A stretch of 37,039 nucleotides of DNA from UBA4312 sp040266995 (GTDB taxonomy: Bacteria; Bacillota_I; Bacilli_A; Erysipelotrichales; Erysipelotrichaceae), in assembly GCA_040266995.1 (NCBI GenBank), contig JAWRHV010000047.1, positions 1 to 37,039 on the forward strand, read 5' to 3'. How positions within the stretch are numbered: position 1 is the first letter of the stretch; each line of letters opens with the position of its first letter. The translations under genes and the position numbers were made by a program. The notes beneath the pieces are model-generated. The model searched no databases, was not told the DNA's origin, and worked only from the letters and a program-made list of their open reading frames with translations. Positions 32,976 to 37,039 of the stretch are shown here, piece by piece.

Positions 32976-33464
32976 ATGAAACCCCTATTCATCATTCATA
33001 CGACCTATTATTACGACCTATACAGAGAGTATATTTACCTGTCATCAAACGTATACCGGTCTATCCTGAAAGAAACACTGATGTATACAGCTTTTTGTGT
33101 TTTAGCCGTATTGTTTGTGTATTCGACTACTTCGGTCTGGACGCTTTCGTACTATCTTTTTATACCCGTATTGTTGATCCTGCTTTGGATCAAATATGAA
33201 AGGGAAGCCCGAATGAAATGGAAGAAGGAGCCATATATCCAAGAAGGAACCAGTGTAGAAATCCGTTTTTATGAAACCTATCTGGAGCATCAGGATCCTT
33301 ATGAACATGGATCGAGCTTATATACGGATATAGAAACGATGATTACCGGAAGATACGGCATCTATTTGATGCTCAATATGGATCAAGGGATTATTTTGGA
33401 AAAGAGCCAGGTCAGCCCGGAACTGATGGCGTTTTTACGGGAAAAGATCGAACCGAAACCATGA
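32976..33464 (+). CDS. YcxB-like small membrane protein
   Basis: 162 residues: two membrane segments (about 36-71) and a C-terminal soluble domain with SVEIRFYETYLEHQDPYEHG and a conserved GIYLMLNMDQGIILEKSQVS pattern seen in YcxB-like proteins. Ribosome site is weak. Function unknown. It is the last gene before the convergent Lon gene. Confidence 0.65.
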   Translation: MKPLFIIHTTYYYDLYREYIYLSSNVYRSILKETLMYTAFCVLAVLFVYSTTSVWTLSYYLFIPVLLILLWIKYEREARMKWKKEPYIQEGTSVEIRFYETYLEHQDPYEHGSSLYTDIETMITGRYGIYLMLNMDQGIILEKSQVSPELMAFLREKIEPKP

Positions 33465-33465
33465 A

Positions 33466-33495
33466 AAAAGCAGAGCCGATCCTGGCTCTGCTTTT
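33466..33495. terminator. Bidirectional terminator between YcxB-like gene and lon
   Basis: 12-bp perfect stem 33466-33477 / 33484-33495, A-run left and T-run right. Confidence 0.9.
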
Positions 33496-33510
33496 AATAA
33501 GGAGGAAGTC

Positions 33511-35844
33511 TTAATGGTTGTCAGGTACAGGGAAGGATTGTGGATAGACCTTGTGATGTAAGCGAGGCAATTCCATATCCAACGTTTCCTTCAATACATC
33601 TTCCACGGTTTCTACCGGTACGATTTCTATTTGTTCCTTAATGGATTGTGGCACTTCTTTAAGATCTTGTACATTCTCCTTGGGAATCAAGACCTTTGTG
33701 ATGCCGGCACGAGCGGCTCCTAACAGTTTTTCCTTCAAACCGCCAATCGGCATCACCTGTCCACGCAAGGTGATCTCGCCGGTCATTGCCAGCTTTGGAT
33801 CCACCGGCCGACCGGTGCATAGAGAGGCCAGGGCGGTAAACAAGGCAATTCCGGCCGAAGGGCCGTCTTTCGGAATGGAACCGGACGGAACATGGATATG
33901 AATATCCTTTTCCTTGAAGTTCATCACGTTCATAGGAAGTCTGGATTTCAATAAGCTGAAGGAGATCCGGGCACTTTCTTTCATGACATCGCCTAATTGA
34001 CCGGTCAGGATGATATCCCCGGAGCCCGGCATATCCGTGGTCTCGATAAACAGGATCTCTCCACCCACCGGGGTCCATGCCAATCCGGTCACGACACCGA
34101 TCGGATTCTTTTTTCCTGCCAGTTCGTGATGCGTCACCTTCCGACCTAACAAGTCTTCCAGCTCTTCAATGCCCGGGGCAAACGGGGTGGGATCCCCGGC
34201 GACGATCCGTGCGGCAGCGACCCGTGCCATGGCGGCTAATTGTTTTTTCAAACCACGTACACCGGCTTCTGCGGTATAATTGTCAATCACATATTGAAGC
34301 ACTTCATCCGATACGATCAGCTGTTCTTTGGTCAGTCCGTGTTCTTTCAGCACACTTTCCATGAGATGGTCTTTGGCAATATGCATTTTTTCCTCGGATG
34401 TATACCCACTGATCTGGATGATTTCCATACGATCCAATAATGGACCCGGAATGGTTTCCAGACTGTTGGCGGTGGCAATAAAGAAGACTTCGCTCAGATC
34501 ATAAGGGAGATCCAGATAATGATCGGTAAAGCTGTCGTTCTGTTCCGGATCCAGTACCTCCAGTAAAGCGCTGGATGGATCCCCGCTGAAACCGCCGTTG
34601 GTCAGCTTATCCACCTCATCCAAGATCATGACCGGGTTTTTGGAACCGGCTTGTTTGATACTTTGGAGAACACGGCCCGGCATAGCTCCTACATACGTAC
34701 GTCTGTGCCCGCGGATCTCGGATTCATCGCGGACACCACCTAAAGACATGCGGACATATTTCCGGTCCAGGGCATGGGCAATGCTCTTACCTAATGAAGT
34801 TTTACCGGTACCCGGCGGGCCTACAAGTAACAAGATGGACCCTTTTTTGTCCTTGCGAAGCTGCAGGATGGCCAAATGTTCCAGGATGCGCTGTTTTACT
34901 TTTTCCAGGCCATAGTGGTCATCATTCAGTATGTTTTCCGCTTTCTTTAAATCGATATCCTGCTGCGGATCACTTTCCCATGGCAATGCCAGCATAAAAT
35001 CCAGATGGTTCTGCAGTACAGAAATCTCCGGGCTTCCCTGAGGCTGCGCATTCAGCTTGTCGAGCTCCTCCAGGGCGGCTTTGCGGATCGTTTCCGGCAT
35101 ATGGGCGGCTTCGATCCGGGCAGCGTAATCATCCTCCTTGGTTTCCTTGCCTTCATTCAATTCATCTTGAATGGCCTTTAACTGTTCTTTCAACATTTGT
35201 TCCCGATAGAAATGGTTGGCTTTGTTGCTGATCCGTTCATTGATCTGCATGTTCCAGTCAACACTTTCTCTCTGACGGATCAAAGAGTCCATGAAGTGCA
35301 GACTTCTTTCCCGCAGGGAATCCATCTTAAGGAATTCATAGCGGTCGCTGGCCGTCAGGTTCATATACTGGGACAAATACATGATCATCGTATTGATATC
35401 GTGAATGGAATCCAGCAAGTTGGTAAACTGAGGATCAATATTGATCTTCTTATTGATGTCCATTACGATCTGTTTGAGATAGCCCAACATCTGCTGCTGC
35501 ATGGTTTCATCCATATCGATGGTTTCCGGTGCCGGTTCAAATTGAGCCAGCTGCAGATCGGAATCATCGGTCAGGCGGGTAATACGGACTCTTTGTCCGG
35601 TATGGATCTTTAACACATCGCCTTTGGCGCTGTGTTCGATGGACTGCATTTCAAAGGTCACCCCATACGAGTGAAATTCACTTTGTTGGGCATTTTTGGC
35701 AGGAAGAGCCACAAAGACATGGCGTCCGTTATCCAGCAGTCTTCGCAAAGAGGTTCCCATATCCCGGATCCGGATCCGGGCATCGACATCGGGCAAAATC
35801 ATTGTATTCCATAAACCTAATACGTATCCTTCTCTGTTTTCCAT
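33511..35844 (-). CDS. lon: ATP-dependent protease Lon (LonA)
   Basis: 777 residues, normal LonA length. N-terminal substrate-binding domain (about 6-200) and helical bundle, AAA module with Walker A GPPGTGKT (342-349) and a Walker B ending ILDEVDK, and the C-terminal protease domain with the Ser663-Lys706 dyad in KDGPSAGIA and GGLKEKLL. Degrades damaged and regulatory proteins in the cytosol. AAAGGA lies before the ATG. A 16-bp inverted repeat (35861-35876) sits just upstream. Confidence 0.96.
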   Translation of the reverse strand: MENREGYVLGLWNTMILPDVDARIRIRDMGTSLRRLLDNGRHVFVALPAKNAQQSEFHSYGVTFEMQSIEHSAKGDVLKIHTGQRVRITRLTDDSDLQLAQFEPAPETIDMDETMQQQMLGYLKQIVMDINKKINIDPQFTNLLDSIHDINTMIMYLSQYMNLTASDRYEFLKMDSLRERSLHFMDSLIRQRESVDWNMQINERISNKANHFYREQMLKEQLKAIQDELNEGKETKEDDYAARIEAAHMPETIRKAALEELDKLNAQPQGSPEISVLQNHLDFMLALPWESDPQQDIDLKKAENILNDDHYGLEKVKQRILEHLAILQLRKDKKGSILLLVGPPGTGKTSLGKSIAHALDRKYVRMSLGGVRDESEIRGHRRTYVGAMPGRVLQSIKQAGSKNPVMILDEVDKLTNGGFSGDPSSALLEVLDPEQNDSFTDHYLDLPYDLSEVFFIATANSLETIPGPLLDRMEIIQISGYTSEEKMHIAKDHLMESVLKEHGLTKEQLIVSDEVLQYVIDNYTAEAGVRGLKKQLAAMARVAAARIVAGDPTPFAPGIEELEDLLGRKVTHHELAGKKNPIGVVTGLAWTPVGGEILFIETTDMPGSGDIILTGQLGDVMKESARISFSLLKSRLPMNVMNFKEKDIHIHVPSGSIPKDGPSAGIALFTALASLCTGRPVDPKLAMTGEITLRGQVMPIGGLKEKLLGAARAGITKVLIPKENVQDLKEVPQSIKEQIEIVPVETVEDVLKETLDMELPRLHHKVYPQSFPVPDNH

Positions 35845-35860
35845 AGTTCATTCCTTTCTA

Positions 35861-35876
35861 AAATGAATAATCATTT
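35861..35876. promoter_or_regulatory. Inverted repeat upstream of lon (candidate operator)
   Basis: AAATGA-ATAA-TCATTT between lon and the tetR stop; it shares the nonamer TCATTTATT (35871-35879) with the tetR promoter region (36517-36525). Confidence 0.5.
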
Positions 35877-35895
35877 ATTTTAAGAGATAAAGTAT

Positions 35896-35914
35896 AGCAG
35901 GGCTTCTCCCTGCT
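35896..35914 (-). terminator. Hairpin after the tetR gene
   Basis: AGCAGGG (35896-35902) pairs with CCCTGCT (35908-35914). T-tract is poor on both strands, so tetR-lon read-through is possible. Confidence 0.5.
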
Positions 35915-35921
35915 TTCATCT

Positions 35922-36482
35922 TTATAACAATGCTGACTGAATGATGCGGATCAGCTCATTCAATCGTTTTTCCTTTTGGGTCGCACTGGCTGTGTGATCG
36001 GAAGCGATGGCCTTGACTGGATACAGGATGATGGCAGAGATGTTTTCCACACTATAATCCTTGATCAAGTGCAGCTGTTTCATCTTTTCGGTCAACGCAT
36101 AGATCTGGCAAAGTCCTTTATGCTCGCTGCATTGTCCGACCATCGAAGGACAGCCGGTAAATTGCTCAATAAAATAGTAGATTTCCTGATTCTCAATCAC
36201 ATATTCATAATAGCTTCGGATCATATGTTCAATGATCTGCGCTCCGCTCATCGTAATCTGAATGTTTCGGGTCACGGTATGATACAGATCATCGGCATAC
36301 TCTAGATAGATCTGCTGCATCATCGCATCCTTGTTCTCATAATAGATATAGACAGTGGCCGGAGATACATTGGCTTTTCTGGCAATTTTGGAAATGGAGG
36401 TTCCCGCAAACCCTTCTTCTAAAATCAATGTTACAACGGCATCCTTGATGCGTTGTTCTTTTTTGTCATCTTTCGTTCGCAT
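35922..36482 (-). CDS. TetR-family transcriptional regulator
   Basis: 186 residues. HTH in the first 50 residues (GTSISKIARKANVSPATVYIYYENKDAMM), the TetR/AcrR signature, and an all-helical ligand domain with Cys111, Cys118 and Cys125 clustered in TGCPSMVGQCSEHKGLCQIY, which may sense a metal or thiol-reactive compound. Its promoter spacer holds a near-palindrome AATGAAC/GTTTATT, pointing to autorepression. lon lies 78 bp downstream on the same strand. Confidence 0.85.
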   Translation of the reverse strand: MRTKDDKKEQRIKDAVVTLILEEGFAGTSISKIARKANVSPATVYIYYENKDAMMQQIYLEYADDLYHTVTRNIQITMSGAQIIEHMIRSYYEYVIENQEIYYFIEQFTGCPSMVGQCSEHKGLCQIYALTEKMKQLHLIKDYSVENISAIILYPVKAIASDHTASATQKEKRLNELIRIIQSALL

Positions 36483-36501
36483 GATATCTCTCCATGGTAG
36501 T

Positions 36502-36530
36502 ATAATAAACGTTCATTCATTTATTGTCAA
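36502..36530 (-). promoter_or_regulatory. Promoter and probable operator of the tetR gene
   Basis: Minus strand TTGACA (36530-36525), 17-bp spacer, TATTAT (36507-36502). The spacer includes AATGAACGTTTATT, a palindrome with one mismatch centred at 36510/36511, as expected for a TetR operator. Confidence 0.7.
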
Positions 36531-36708
36531 CTATATATTTAAGAAATGCTGATATTTTTATGAAGGAAGTGGCGCATATGATCTTTGATTGCCTCTATAT
36601 TGTTGCAATAAAATGCCTTTTCTAATGGCATGAATTTTAGTTTGATTTAAATAAGTAAATGAAATAGTTTTTAAGATAAGTTAAGTATTAACACATTAAG
36701 GAGAAGTA

Positions 36709-37039
36709 ATGGAAAGATGGTTTAAAATATTGAAACTATTATCAGAAAACGACTACATCACCAATAAACAGCTGTCTGAACAATTAGGTGTATCCAAACG
36801 CACTGTCTATAATGATATTTCGGCTTTGAAAAAGATCGTGCAGAACAATGGCGCAAGAATTGAAACAAGACCCCATTATGGCTCGATCCTGGTTGTGGAG
36901 AATCGGATCCAATACCAGACTTTTCTGGATTCGAAGATTCTAAAGATCTCGCGATTGGGCGATACTTCCAAAATAAGAGCCATCAAGATCATCCAGGAGA
37001 TGATCTCTGCCGCCCAGCCTTTAAAGTTCGATGAACTGT
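36709..37039 (+). CDS. PRD/Mga-type transcriptional regulator, N-terminal part
   Basis: 110 residues visible before the right edge. MERWFKILKLLSENDYITNK leads into an HTH_11 winged helix (SEQLGVSKRTVYNDISALKK, about 26-45). A second, Mga-like HTH appears to start near residue 78. This is the front of a BglG/MtlR-type PTS-regulated activator; the PRD and EIIA/EIIB parts would be outside the window. AAGGAG (36698-36703) marks the start. Confidence 0.75.
   Translation, partial: MERWFKILKLLSENDYITNKQLSEQLGVSKRTVYNDISALKKIVQNNGARIETRPHYGSILVVENRIQYQTFLDSKILKISRLGDTSKIRAIKIIQEMISAAQPLKFDEL

Noticed and set aside
36560..36625. 21-codon frame MKEVAHMIFDCLYIVAIKCLF* in the tetR-PRD regulator gap
   Set aside because: Fair ribosome site only for an internal ATG, no promoter or terminator of quality; too little support to call a gene.

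Overview
The window looks like a chromosomal segment of a low-to-mid GC Gram-positive bacterium (Bacillota). Strong AGGAGG-type ribosome binding sites, TTGACA/TATAAT promoters with 17 bp spacers, hairpin/T-tract terminators, an RpiR-controlled PTS operon, a FemX-type aminoacyltransferase, an anchored Cna-B surface protein and a PRD-type regulator all point that way. A gut member of Erysipelotrichales or a related group is my best guess from gene style only. No rRNA, tRNA, CRISPR array or intact insertion sequence is visible.

Layout. 1-1400 (minus): an S66 LD-carboxypeptidase (cut by the left edge) behind a PAP2-like membrane protein. 1431-5200 (plus): a three-gene cluster equivalent to Bacillus ydjI-ydjG-ydjH (SPFH/zinc-ribbon, zinc-ribbon membrane protein, TPM protein), without pspA. 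5238-6306: a GMP synthetase that has only the ATP-pyrophosphatase and dimerisation parts. 6443-7864: an accessory-looking slot holding a minus-strand AAA ATPase with six regularly spaced 10-bp repeats before its start, then a possible transposon 3'-end relic. 7927-12310: the divergent murR / murQ-murP-mupG operon for recycling of MurNAc-containing sugars. 12383-14648: ATC-hydrolase-family protein, membrane-anchored polysaccharide deacetylase and YccF. 14650-14940: gene-poor DNA with signs of two small transcripts. 15016-18480: class-II amidotransferase, GCS2-type ligase and GshA-type glutamate-cysteine ligase in one operon. 18517-18666: a 38-residue putative lipoprotein. 18692-22127: RNase Z, alpha/beta hydrolase, MATE transporter and a small membrane protein. 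22126-24440 (minus): FemX-like transferase and an acyltransferase-3 protein. 24590-24801: another candidate small-transcript region. 24889-27115: a small unknown protein, then a small alarmone synthetase overlapping a GT8 glycosyltransferase. 27235-29881: an 864-residue Cna-B surface protein with an atypical anchor motif. 29933-33495: ECF-like sigma factor, membrane protein, ABC ATPase, ABC permease (sigY-yxl-like) and a YcxB-like protein. 33511-36482 (minus): Lon protease and a TetR regulator. 36709-end: start of a PRD/Mga-type regulator.

A recurrent theme is the cell envelope: LD-carboxypeptidase, PAP2-like protein, Mur recycling, deacetylase, FemX, acyltransferase and anchored adhesin. The features I find least explained are the 11/18/11/18/11-bp repeat array at the AAA ATPase, the amidotransferase-less GMP synthetase, the pairing of two unrelated glutamate-cysteine ligase families with a class-II amidotransferase, and several short intergenic units with promoter, micro-ORF and terminator but no ordinary gene.
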